NCBI GenBank assembly: GCA_039805905.1
Contig: JBDIVM010000006.1
Location: 62,001-126,000 of the forward strand
Direction: 5' to 3'
Source: Thermohalobaculum sp039805905
GTDB taxonomy: Bacteria > Pseudomonadota > Alphaproteobacteria > Rhodobacterales > Rhodobacteraceae
Length of the DNA stretch: 64,000 nucleotides
Shown here one piece after another: positions 1 to 7,039 of the stretch. The notes beneath the pieces are model-generated. The model had not been told where the DNA came from and searched no databases. It saw nothing but the letters and a program-made list of their open reading frames with translations. How positions within the stretch are numbered: position 1 is the first letter of the stretch; each line of letters starts with the position of its first letter. A program made the position numbers and the translations under genes.

Positions 1-293
1 CGTGGCTCGACACCAGCCGGGTGCGCTCGGGCCGCTACCGCTCGCCGATGTTCCGCTGGTTCTTCTGGCTCTTCGTGCTCAACTTCCTGGTCCTTACCTG
101 GTGCGGCGGCCAGCCGCCCGAGGAGCCGGTGCCGACCATCTCGCTGATCGGCACCACCTACTGGTTCGCCTACTTCCTGGTGATCCTGCCCTGGCTCGGC
201 CTGGTCGAGAAACCGGCGCCGCTGCCCGAGACCATCGAGGCCGACTTCGACGCCCACTACCCGCCGAAGTCCGCCGCCACCGCGGCCGAGTGA
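1..293 (+). CDS. petB: cytochrome b of the bc1 complex, C-terminal fragment
   Basis: The reading frame is open from base 3 and ends at TGA 291-293, so only the last 96 or so residues are present and the gene continues to the left of the window. The fragment contains two hydrophobic segments (around FFWLFVLNFLVLTW and YWFAYFLVILPWLGL) separated by a short polar loop, which matches the last helices of bacterial cytochrome b. It is followed after 25 bases by cytochrome c1, the usual petB-petC order of the fbc operon. Cytochrome b carries the quinol-oxidising and quinone-reducing sites of complex III in the inner membrane. Identification rests on these helices plus context. Confidence 0.9.
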   Translation, partial: WLDTSRVRSGRYRSPMFRWFFWLFVLNFLVLTWCGGQPPEEPVPTISLIGTTYWFAYFLVILPWLGLVEKPAPLPETIEADFDAHYPPKSAATAAE

Positions 294-318
294 GCCCTGA
301 GAGGCGAGGAGACAGAAG

Positions 319-1143
319 ATGATCACGACGCGCATCATCCCCGCCCTCCTGGCGGCGGCAATGGCGGTCCCGGGCGCGGCGCTCGCCGCGGGCGGCGAAT
401 CCCACATCGAGGACGTCGCCTTCAGCTACGAGGGCCCGTTCGGCACCTTCGACCGGCTCCAGCTGCAGCGCGGCTTCCAGGTATTCCACGAGGTCTGCGC
501 CGCCTGCCACGGACTGAAATACGTCTCGTTCCGGTCGCTGGGCTCGGAATCGGGCCCGGCCTTCCCGGAGGATCAGGTGAAGGCGATCGCCGCCCTCTAC
601 GAGGTGGCGGACGAGGAGGGCGAGCCGGGCGACACCCGCCCCGGCAAACCGTTCGACCATTTCCCGGCCAATGCCGGCGCCGGCGCACCGGATCTCAGTC
701 TGATGGCCAAGGCCCGGGCCGGCTTCCATGGCCCGACGGGGCTCGGGCTGAACCAGCTCTTCCGGGGCATGGGCGGGGGCGAGTACATCTTCTCGGTCCT
801 GACCGGCTATACCGGCGAGGAGATCGAGGAGGCAGGCGCGGTGCTCTACGAGAACCACGCCTTCCCGGGCGGAAAGATATCGATGCCGCCGCCGTTGACC
901 GATGGTGCCGTCGAGTACCAGATGCATGGCGGCGGCGAGGGCCACGATGCCGGGCACGCCCCCGAGGCGACGGTCGAGCAGATGGCCGAGGACGTCGCCG
1001 CCTTCCTGATGTGGGCCGCCGAGCCGCAGATGGTCGATCGCAAGCAGTCGGGCTTCCGGAACGTGCTGTTCCTGATCCTGCTGACCGTGCTGCTCTACTT
1101 CACCAACAAGGCGCTCTGGGCCCCGGTGAAGCGCAAGACCTGA
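319..1143 (+). CDS. petC: cytochrome c1 of the bc1 complex
   Basis: This 274-residue haem protein passes electrons from the Rieske centre to a soluble or membrane cytochrome c. Residues 1-24 are a cleavable signal peptide ending in AALAA. The covalent haem motif is C60-A-A-C63-H64, M189 in KISMPPP is the likely sixth haem ligand, and residues 247-264 form the C-terminal membrane anchor. The ATG is preceded by GAGGCGAGGAGA, a strong ribosome binding site. It lies 25 bases after petB, so the two are surely co-transcribed. Length and motif order are normal for alphaproteobacterial cytochrome c1. Confidence 0.97.
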   Translation: MITTRIIPALLAAAMAVPGAALAAGGESHIEDVAFSYEGPFGTFDRLQLQRGFQVFHEVCAACHGLKYVSFRSLGSESGPAFPEDQVKAIAALYEVADEEGEPGDTRPGKPFDHFPANAGAGAPDLSLMAKARAGFHGPTGLGLNQLFRGMGGGEYIFSVLTGYTGEEIEEAGAVLYENHAFPGGKISMPPPLTDGAVEYQMHGGGEGHDAGHAPEATVEQMAEDVAAFLMWAAEPQMVDRKQSGFRNVLFLILLTVLLYFTNKALWAPVKRKT

Positions 1144-1280
1144 GCGGCGCGCCAGCGACCTGGCACCTGCCCCCCCCACCCGGCGGGCGGGGGTCTGACG
1201 GGCGCGGCCGCCGGCGGATCGCGCTGGCGAGGCGGCGCCGGCTTGCTTAGAAAGGCTGCGCCTGGCCGCGAGAGACCCCG

Positions 1281-2381
1281 ATGCCGCTCAACACCTTCGG
1301 CCACCTGTTCCGCGTGACCACCTGGGGCGAGAGCCACGGGCCGGCGCTGGGCGCCGTGGTCGACGGCTGCCCGCCGGGCATTCCGCTGGATGCGTCGATG
1401 CTGCAGCACTGGCTCGACCGGCGGAAGCCGGGCACCAGCCGCTACACCACGCAGCGCCGCGAGGCCGACGAGGTGGAGATCCTCTCGGGCGTGTTCGAGG
1501 GCCAGACCACCGGCCACCCGATCCAGCTGATGATCCGCAACACCGACCAGCGCTCGAAGGACTATGGCGAGATCGCCGGGAAGTTCCGCCCGGGCCATGC
1601 CGACTACACCTACTGGGTCAAGTACGGCATCCGCGACTACCGCGGCGGCGGCCGATCCTCGGCGCGCGAGACGGCGGCGCGGGTGGCGGCTGGGGGTGTG
1701 GCGCGCGAGGTGCTGAAGGCGCTGGCGCCCGGGCTGACCATCACCGGCTGCATGGTGCAGATGGGCCCACACCCCGTCGACCGGGCGCGCTGGGACTGGG
1801 AGGAGATCGGGCGCAACCCGTTCTGGACCCCGGACGCACAGGCAGCCGCGGAATGGGCCGAGTATCTCGACGCGCTGAGGAAGTCCGGCAACTCGACCGG
1901 CGCGGTGATCGAGGTGACCGCGCGCGGCGTGCCGGCGGGGCTCGGTGTGCCGGTCTACGGCAAGCTCGACGCCGACCTCGCCGCCGCTTGCATGTCGATC
2001 AACGCGGTCAAGGGCGTCGAGATCGGCGACGGCTTCGCCGCCGCGGCGCTGACCGGCGAGACGAATGCCGACGAGATCCGCATGGGCAATGACGGACCGC
2101 GGTTCCTCTCGAACCATGCCGGCGGCATCCTCGGCGGCATCTCGTCGGGGCAGGACGTGGTGGTGCGCTTCGCGGTCAAGCCGACCTCGTCGATCCTGAC
2201 GCCCCGGCGCACCATCGACAAGGCCGGCTCCGAGACCGAGATCGTCACCAGGGGCCGCCACGACCCCTGCGTCGGCATCCGCGCCGTGCCGGTGGGCGAG
2301 GCGATGATGGCCTGCGTGCTCGCCGACCACATGCTGCTGCACCGGGGCCAGGTGGGCGGGAACCGCGGGCGGATCGGCTGA
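1281..2381 (+). CDS. aroC: chorismate synthase
   Basis: Converts 5-enolpyruvylshikimate-3-phosphate to chorismate using reduced FMN, the last step of the shikimate pathway. The 366 residues start with the family signature around WGESHGPALG (residues 14-23), followed by RGGGRSSARETAARVAAG and, further on, a GGI-GG-SSGQ segment; all three conserved blocks are intact. The length is normal. The gene stands alone: 137 bases separate it from petC, and the next gene is convergent, 7 bases past its stop. Confidence 0.97.
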   Translation: MPLNTFGHLFRVTTWGESHGPALGAVVDGCPPGIPLDASMLQHWLDRRKPGTSRYTTQRREADEVEILSGVFEGQTTGHPIQLMIRNTDQRSKDYGEIAGKFRPGHADYTYWVKYGIRDYRGGGRSSARETAARVAAGGVAREVLKALAPGLTITGCMVQMGPHPVDRARWDWEEIGRNPFWTPDAQAAAEWAEYLDALRKSGNSTGAVIEVTARGVPAGLGVPVYGKLDADLAAACMSINAVKGVEIGDGFAAAALTGETNADEIRMGNDGPRFLSNHAGGILGGISSGQDVVVRFAVKPTSSILTPRRTIDKAGSETEIVTRGRHDPCVGIRAVPVGEAMMACVLADHMLLHRGQVGGNRGRIG

Positions 2382-2388
2382 GGCAGTC

Positions 2389-3324
2389 TCACCCCGCCGC
2401 CAGCACCCCCAGATAGGCGCCATAGCAGGCCAGCATCGCCGCGCCCTCGGTCCGGGTGACGCGCCAGCCGGTGACCGCGGCCAGCGTCAGCGCGGCGGTG
2501 GCGGCCAGCATCACCCAGATGTCGAAGCGGATGATCTCGGGCGGCACCGGGATCGGGTGCACGGCCGCGGTGACGCCGAGGATGCCGAGAACGTTGTAGA
2601 TGTTGCTGCCGACCACGTTGCCGAAGGCGATGTCCGGCTGGCGCCGGCAGGCCGCCACGACCGCAGTCACGAGCTCGGGCAGCGAGGTGCCGACCGCGAC
2701 CACGGTCAGGCCGATCACGGCGTCCGACACCCCGGCGAGCGCTGCCAGTTCTACGGCGCCCCCCACCAGCAGCCGGGCGCCAAGGATCGTCGCCACCAGC
2801 CCGCCGACGACCAAGGCGACGGCCACCGGCACATTCCGGCCATCCGCAACCGATTCGCCCCGCGGGTTTTCGGCGTCTTGGCTCGCCCGCTCGTTGCGGG
2901 CCGCGCAGATGATGTAGCCCGCCAGCATCGCGACCAGGATCAGCCCGCTCGCCCGCGACAGGCTTCCCGTCAGGATCACCCCGAGGCAGACGAGGGCCGC
3001 CACTGCCGCAACCGTGCCGTCGCGCAGGAAGGCCGGGCGGGCGACGGGGATCGGCGCCAGCACCGCGGCGAGCCCGAGGATCAAGAGGATATTCGCCGTG
3101 TTGCTGCCGACCACATTGCCGATGGCGATGCCGGGCGAGCCGGCGAAGGCGGCCTGCAGGCTGGTGACCAGCTCCGGCATCGAGGTCCCGAAACCGACGA
3201 CCGTCAGGCCGATCAGCAGCGGCGAGACCCTGAGCCAGACGGCGAAGGTGACCGCCCCGCGCACGAGGCAGTCCCCGCCGGCGATCAGGAGCGCCATCCC
3301 GGCGGCAAGTTCGAGAAACAGCAT
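2389..3324 (-). CDS. calcium/sodium antiporter, CaCA family (YrbG-like)
   Basis: A 311-residue polytopic inner-membrane exchanger. Both alpha repeats that form the ion site are visible: GFGTSMPELVTSL with GNVVGSN in the first half, and AVGTSLPELVTAV with GNVVGSN in the second. This internal duplication, with a charged loop between the halves (around residues 145-165), is diagnostic for the K-independent Na/Ca exchanger family. It is transcribed toward aroC with no close partner. Ion specificity cannot be read from the sequence. Confidence 0.92.
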   Translation of the reverse strand: MLFLELAAGMALLIAGGDCLVRGAVTFAVWLRVSPLLIGLTVVGFGTSMPELVTSLQAAFAGSPGIAIGNVVGSNTANILLILGLAAVLAPIPVARPAFLRDGTVAAVAALVCLGVILTGSLSRASGLILVAMLAGYIICAARNERASQDAENPRGESVADGRNVPVAVALVVGGLVATILGARLLVGGAVELAALAGVSDAVIGLTVVAVGTSLPELVTAVVAACRRQPDIAFGNVVGSNIYNVLGILGVTAAVHPIPVPPEIIRFDIWVMLAATAALTLAAVTGWRVTRTEGAAMLACYGAYLGVLAAG

Positions 3325-3397
3325 GAAACCAGACCCTCTCCCGCCGGCACCGCGGCCCCCGCGCGGCTCCCGTTAGATAGGCGCTTTGACCAATCGT

Positions 3398-3691
3398 TCA
3401 AAGCCATTGCAGCGTCTCGACACGCCGGACTACGCGCCATTCGTCCGCCGGGCCCGGCGCGAGCAGCCACCGCTTCTCCGGGATCGCCGTTCCGGCCGCA
3501 GTGCGGTAGGGGGCCGTCTCGAGGATCGCGCCGGCCGCATCGCCGGGTGCCAGGCTTCCGGCAGCCACCGCGCCATCGGCGAATTCGACGAGGCAGGGCG
3601 CGGCCATTTCCGGCACCCTGCCCTCCAGCGTGACCTGCGCACCGGGATAGAGATGCGAGCCGTGGGCCCGGACGATCCGCGCCGCGGGCAT
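3398..3691 (-). CDS. 97-residue protein translationally coupled to queC
   Basis: I do not recognise the family. The start ATG (3691-3689) shares one base with the TGA of queC, a TGATG arrangement that normally means translational coupling. The protein has no signal peptide or membrane segment. It is rich in Ala, Gly and beta-branched residues and looks like a small beta-rich domain (LYPGAQVTLEGRVPEM, LVEFADGAVAAG). Coupling and codon use like the neighbours support a real gene. A link to queuosine synthesis is suggested only by position. Confidence 0.6.
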   Translation of the reverse strand: MPAARIVRAHGSHLYPGAQVTLEGRVPEMAAPCLVEFADGAVAAGSLAPGDAAGAILETAPYRTAAGTAIPEKRWLLAPGPADEWRVVRRVETLQWL

Positions 3692-4395
3692 CAGGGCCGG
3701 CCGGCACGGTAGCGCTCCCAGCCCTGCGCGCGGAGCTCGCAGGCCGGACAGGTGCCGCAGCCCCGGCCCCAGCCATGCAGCCTTTCGCGATCGCCGAGAT
3801 AGCAGGAGTGGGTCTCGTCGCGGATCAGGCGGACCAGCGCGTCGCCGCCCAGCCGCTCGGCCAGCGCCCAGGTGCCGGCCTTGTCGATACGCATCAGCGG
3901 CGTCTCCAGCACGAAGCGCGATTCCATGCCGAGGTTCAGCGCCACCTGCATCGCCTTGATGGTGTCGTCGCGGCAGTCGGGATAGCCGGAATAGTCGGTC
4001 TCGCAGACCCCGGCCACGATGTGCCTGACTCCCCGGCGATAGGCGAGCGCGGCGGCGAGGCTGAGGAAGATCAGGTTCCGCCCCGGCACGAAGGTCGAGG
4101 GCAGGCCCGCTGCAGTCATGGTGATCCCGGTGTCGCGGGTCAGCGCCGTCTCGGAAATCTGGCCGAGAGTCGCGATGTCGAGCACCGTGTCGGACCCGAG
4201 CCGCGCGCCCCATTGCGGGAACCCGCGGGCGAAGGCGGCGAGGAACACCGGCCGCTGGTCCATCTCCACCGCATGACGCTGGCCGTAGGTGAAGCCGACG
4301 GTCTCGACCATCTCGAACCGGTCGCAGGCCCAGGCGAGGCAGGTGGCGCTGTCCTGCCCGCCGGAGAACAGGACCAGCGCGCCGTCTCCGGTCAC
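3691..4395 (-). CDS. queC: 7-cyano-7-deazaguanine synthase
   Basis: ATP-dependent conversion of 7-carboxy-7-deazaguanine to preQ0 in the queuosine pathway. The PP-loop ATP motif SGGQDSATCL is at residues 11-20. The four zinc-binding cysteines are C198, C213, C216 and C219, in SCYL and CGTCPAC. I chose GTG 4395 because homology begins there (VLFSGGQDS) and it lies 7 bases after the stop of the HIT gene. A longer frame upstream has no family similarity. The length of 234 residues is normal. It sits in a three-gene unit: HIT protein, queC, 97-residue protein. Confidence 0.95.
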   Translation of the reverse strand: MTGDGALVLFSGGQDSATCLAWACDRFEMVETVGFTYGQRHAVEMDQRPVFLAAFARGFPQWGARLGSDTVLDIATLGQISETALTRDTGITMTAAGLPSTFVPGRNLIFLSLAAALAYRRGVRHIVAGVCETDYSGYPDCRDDTIKAMQVALNLGMESRFVLETPLMRIDKAGTWALAERLGGDALVRLIRDETHSCYLGDRERLHGWGRGCGTCPACELRAQGWERYRAGRP

Positions 4396-4402
4396 CTTGC
4401 GC

Positions 4403-4789
4403 TCACCCCTCGCGCTTCGGCAGCATCCGGCCGAGCTTCTCGCCGCCGAGGATGTGCAGGTGGTAGTGCGGCACGTCCTGCCGGCCATGCTCGCCGGTAT
4501 TCGCGATCAGCCGGTAGCCATTTCCCCCCGCCGACTCGGCGACGCCCGTGACCCGCGCCGCCTCGGCAACCGCCCGCGCGAGGCCCGCCGCCTCGGGCTC
4601 CGAGGCCTCGGCACCGAAGTGGTCGGCGTTGACGTAGCGGCCCTTCGGGATCACCAGCACATGCACCGGCGCCTGGGGCTGGATGTCGTGGAAGGCAAGT
4701 GCATGCTCGGTCTCCAGCACCTTCCTGCAGGGGATCTCGCCCCGGAGGATCCGCGCGAAGATGTTCTGGTCGTCGTAGCTGTAGCTCAT
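4403..4789 (-). CDS. HIT family (Hint-like) nucleotide-binding protein
   Basis: A 128-residue histidine-triad protein, a family that hydrolyses nucleoside phosphoramidates or related nucleotides. The catalytic H-x-H-x-H triad is H108, H110, H112 near the C terminus, followed by LGG. The N-terminal IFARILRGEIPCRKV block is also typical. The ATG at 4789 is preceded by GGAGAGAG and fits the family N terminus better than the upstream in-frame ATG at 4843. It leads a tight operon with queC. The physiological substrate is unknown. Confidence 0.93.
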   Translation of the reverse strand: MSYSYDDQNIFARILRGEIPCRKVLETEHALAFHDIQPQAPVHVLVIPKGRYVNADHFGAEASEPEAAGLARAVAEAARVTGVAESAGGNGYRLIANTGEHGRQDVPHYHLHILGGEKLGRMLPKREG

Positions 4790-4893
4790 CGCTCTCTCCT
4801 TCCGCCGCCGGCGCGGCGCAATCTCGCTTGGGGCGCTGGGCAATGCAAGGCGGCATCGCAGGCTGGAGCTTGTCCCGCCACCCGACCCCGATC

Positions 4894-5769
4894 ATGGTGC
4901 AATACATGACAGCCGCGGTCGCGGAGCAGCCGGTGAGCCAGCGCATCGTCCATTTCGTGCTCCACGTCCCGAAATGCGCCGGGATGACGATCGACACCCA
5001 TTTCCGCGCCGCACTCGGCGAGGGGTTCCTGCGCGCGCCGCGCTGGCGGAATCCGCTGCGCGTGCTGATCGGCGAGCGCCATGCGCTGCGCCCGGGTGAC
5101 CCGCGCCTGCCGGGGCTGCGGCTGGTCACCGGCCACTCGCTCGGCGTCTCGCTGAAGCGGCGGTTCCCGGATGCGGAGATCCGCGAGTCGGTGCTGCTGC
5201 GCGACCCCGTCGGCTTCCACCTGTCGCTCTACAACTTCCGCGTCGCGCGGCACGCCGCCGGCGCGGGCCCGAGGCCGCCCGGATTCGCCGACTGGTACGC
5301 GGCGCAGCGGCGCAACCCGGTCAGCCGGTTCCTGCTCAACCACTATTTCGAGCTGCGCTTCCCGGCGCTCTACCGCCTGTCCTCGCGCGGCCGGCTGGCG
5401 TTCCTGGAGTCGCACTTCCGAGGGTTCTGGTTCGTCGGCGACGTCCGGCAGGCTGACGGTCTGATCGCCGGCATCGCCGGGGAACTCGGGGTCGCCGGGC
5501 AGGCGGTGCGGCGCAACGTCACTCATGCGCCGGCCGTCACCGAGGCGGAGCTGGACCCGGCGCTCAGGGCGCGCATCCTGGCAGGGAACCCGCTCGACCT
5601 CGCCCTCTGGGAACGCTGGAAGGACCGGGGCTGGCGGGCGGAGGGGCGCAACCCGGACGCCCCGCCGCCGGATCTCCCTGCCGACGATGCGCGGACCTTC
5701 CTGCGGGAGGATGTCACGATCGCGGCACGCCGGCTGCTCGCGCCGGTATCCGGAGCCTCAGCGACCTGA
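4894..5769 (+). CDS. sulfotransferase-fold (P-loop) protein, function unknown
   Basis: About 291 residues. Near the N terminus, HFVLHVPKCAGMTID resembles the 5'-phosphosulfate-binding loop of sulfotransferases (hydrophobic strand, then K-C/T-A-G-T/S). A later RESVLLRDPVGFHLSLYN resembles the 3'-phosphate-binding segment (R-DP-ER-SxY). This suggests transfer of sulfate from PAPS to a carbohydrate, but the assignment is weak. In-frame ATGs lie at 4843, 4894 and 4906; I took 4894 as the best compromise. Its 3' end overlaps the convergent ABC gene by 12 bases. Confidence 0.6.
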   Translation: MVQYMTAAVAEQPVSQRIVHFVLHVPKCAGMTIDTHFRAALGEGFLRAPRWRNPLRVLIGERHALRPGDPRLPGLRLVTGHSLGVSLKRRFPDAEIRESVLLRDPVGFHLSLYNFRVARHAAGAGPRPPGFADWYAAQRRNPVSRFLLNHYFELRFPALYRLSSRGRLAFLESHFRGFWFVGDVRQADGLIAGIAGELGVAGQAVRRNVTHAPAVTEAELDPALRARILAGNPLDLALWERWKDRGWRAEGRNPDAPPPDLPADDARTFLREDVTIAARRLLAPVSGASAT

Positions 5770-6714
5770 ATCCTGCTCGGCGGCCGTCCGCGCGGTCAGC
5801 GACAGGAACACCTGCTCGAGCTTCGGCTCCTCGGTCGAGATGTCCGCGATCTCCAGCCCCGCCGCCTGGGCCGCGGCCACCAGCGCGGGCGCGTTGGCGC
5901 GGCTGCGCGAATAGGTCAGCTCCAGCAGGTCCGGCTCGCGCATCCGCGCGGTGACATCGGGGCCGAGACCCGGTGGCGCCGCGCACGGGGCGGCCAGCCG
6001 CAGCAGCAGCGTCTTGGCGTCGAGCCGTGCGAGGAGATCGGGCGTATCCTCGCAGGCCACCATTGCGCCATGGTTCAGGATGGCGATCCGGCCGCACATC
6101 GCCTCGGCCTCCTCGAGGTAGTGCGTGGTCAGGATCACCGTCGTACCGCCCGCATTCAGCTCCCGCACATAGTCCCAGAGCAGCCGCCGGAGCTCGATGT
6201 CAACCCCGGCCGTCGGCTCGTCGAGCACCAGCACCGGCGGATTGTGCACCAGCGCCTTGGCCACCAGCAGCCGCCGGCGCATGCCGCCCGAGAGGGAGCG
6301 CGGATAGGCATGGGCCTGCCCGGTGAGGCCGACGCGCGCGAGGATCTCCATCGACCGCCGCTCGGCCTTCGGCACGGCGTAAAGCCCGGCCTGCACCTCG
6401 AGCGACTGAAGCGGCGTGAAGAACGGGTCGATGTGCAGTTCCTGCGGCACCACGCCGATGGCGGCGCGGGCGTGGCGCGGGTTGCGATCCTGGTCGAAGC
6501 CCCAGATCCGGACCGTGCCCGAGGTCCTGATGACCAGCCCCGCGAGGATGTTGATGAAGGTCGACTTGCCGGCTCCGTTCGGCCCCAGCAGCCCGAAGAT
6601 CGAGCCCGCGGGCACGTCGAGGTCGATCCCCTTCAGCGCCTGCCGCGGCCCGCTCCGACGCATGCCCGGATAGGTCTTCACGAGCGAGCGGACCTCGATG
6701 GCGTTCTCTGGCAT
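5758..6714 (-). CDS. ABC transporter ATP-binding protein, ABC-2/DrrA type
   Basis: A 318-residue ATPase. Walker A GPNGAGKST is at residues 44-52, signature LSGGMRRR begins at 141, and Walker B LVLDEPTAG is at 162-170, followed by a D-loop and a switch histidine in TTHYLEEAE. The roughly 100-residue C-terminal extension is typical of daunorubicin-resistance and Nod-type export ATPases. The membrane partner is not adjacent: the upstream neighbour is a divergent zinc-finger gene. The exported substrate cannot be predicted. Confidence 0.9.
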   Translation of the reverse strand: MPENAIEVRSLVKTYPGMRRSGPRQALKGIDLDVPAGSIFGLLGPNGAGKSTFINILAGLVIRTSGTVRIWGFDQDRNPRHARAAIGVVPQELHIDPFFTPLQSLEVQAGLYAVPKAERRSMEILARVGLTGQAHAYPRSLSGGMRRRLLVAKALVHNPPVLVLDEPTAGVDIELRRLLWDYVRELNAGGTTVILTTHYLEEAEAMCGRIAILNHGAMVACEDTPDLLARLDAKTLLLRLAAPCAAPPGLGPDVTARMREPDLLELTYSRSRANAPALVAAAQAAGLEIADISTEEPKLEQVFLSLTARTAAEQDSGR

Positions 6715-6855
6715 CCGGGCGGGGGACTCCGTGGCCGGGAGGGCCGGGACGGCTTGCCCGGCGAGACGGGATCGCTATCATGCGCCGCCAATGCCGGTCA
6801 ACCGAGCCCGCCCGATGCAGCCGGCGCGCGACCCTGCCCAGACGGAGCCCTGCCC

Positions 6856-7035
6856 ATGGCCATCGAAGCCCCTGAAACCGAGGAAGTCACCACCCGCCGC
6901 ATCGCCTGTGACGGGGGCGGCCGGGCGCTCGGCCATCCCAGGGTCTGGCTCGCCATCGGCGAGGAGGGCTTCGTCGAGTGCCCCTATTGCGACAAGCGGT
7001 TCGTGCTGAAGCCGGGTGCGGCCTCGGACCATTGA
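6856..7035 (+). CDS. zf-CHCC zinc-finger protein (NDUFS6-like domain)
   Basis: A 59-residue protein with the pattern C...GHPRVWL...C-P-Y-C-D-K-R-F, the zinc ligands of the zf-CHCC domain found in the mitochondrial complex I subunit NDUFS6 and in small alphaproteobacterial proteins. The ATG at 6856 follows GGAGCCCTGCCC. The stop lies 4 bases before the polA start chosen here, so the two are probably co-transcribed. Its role in bacteria is not established; an involvement in complex I assembly would be an inference from the homologue. Confidence 0.85.
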   Translation: MAIEAPETEEVTTRRIACDGGGRALGHPRVWLAIGEEGFVECPYCDKRFVLKPGAASDH

Positions 7036-7039
7036 GCGC

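Noticed and set aside
1170..1200. Possible terminator after petC
   Set aside because: C-run and G-run can pair, but the stem is imperfect and no T-tract follows.
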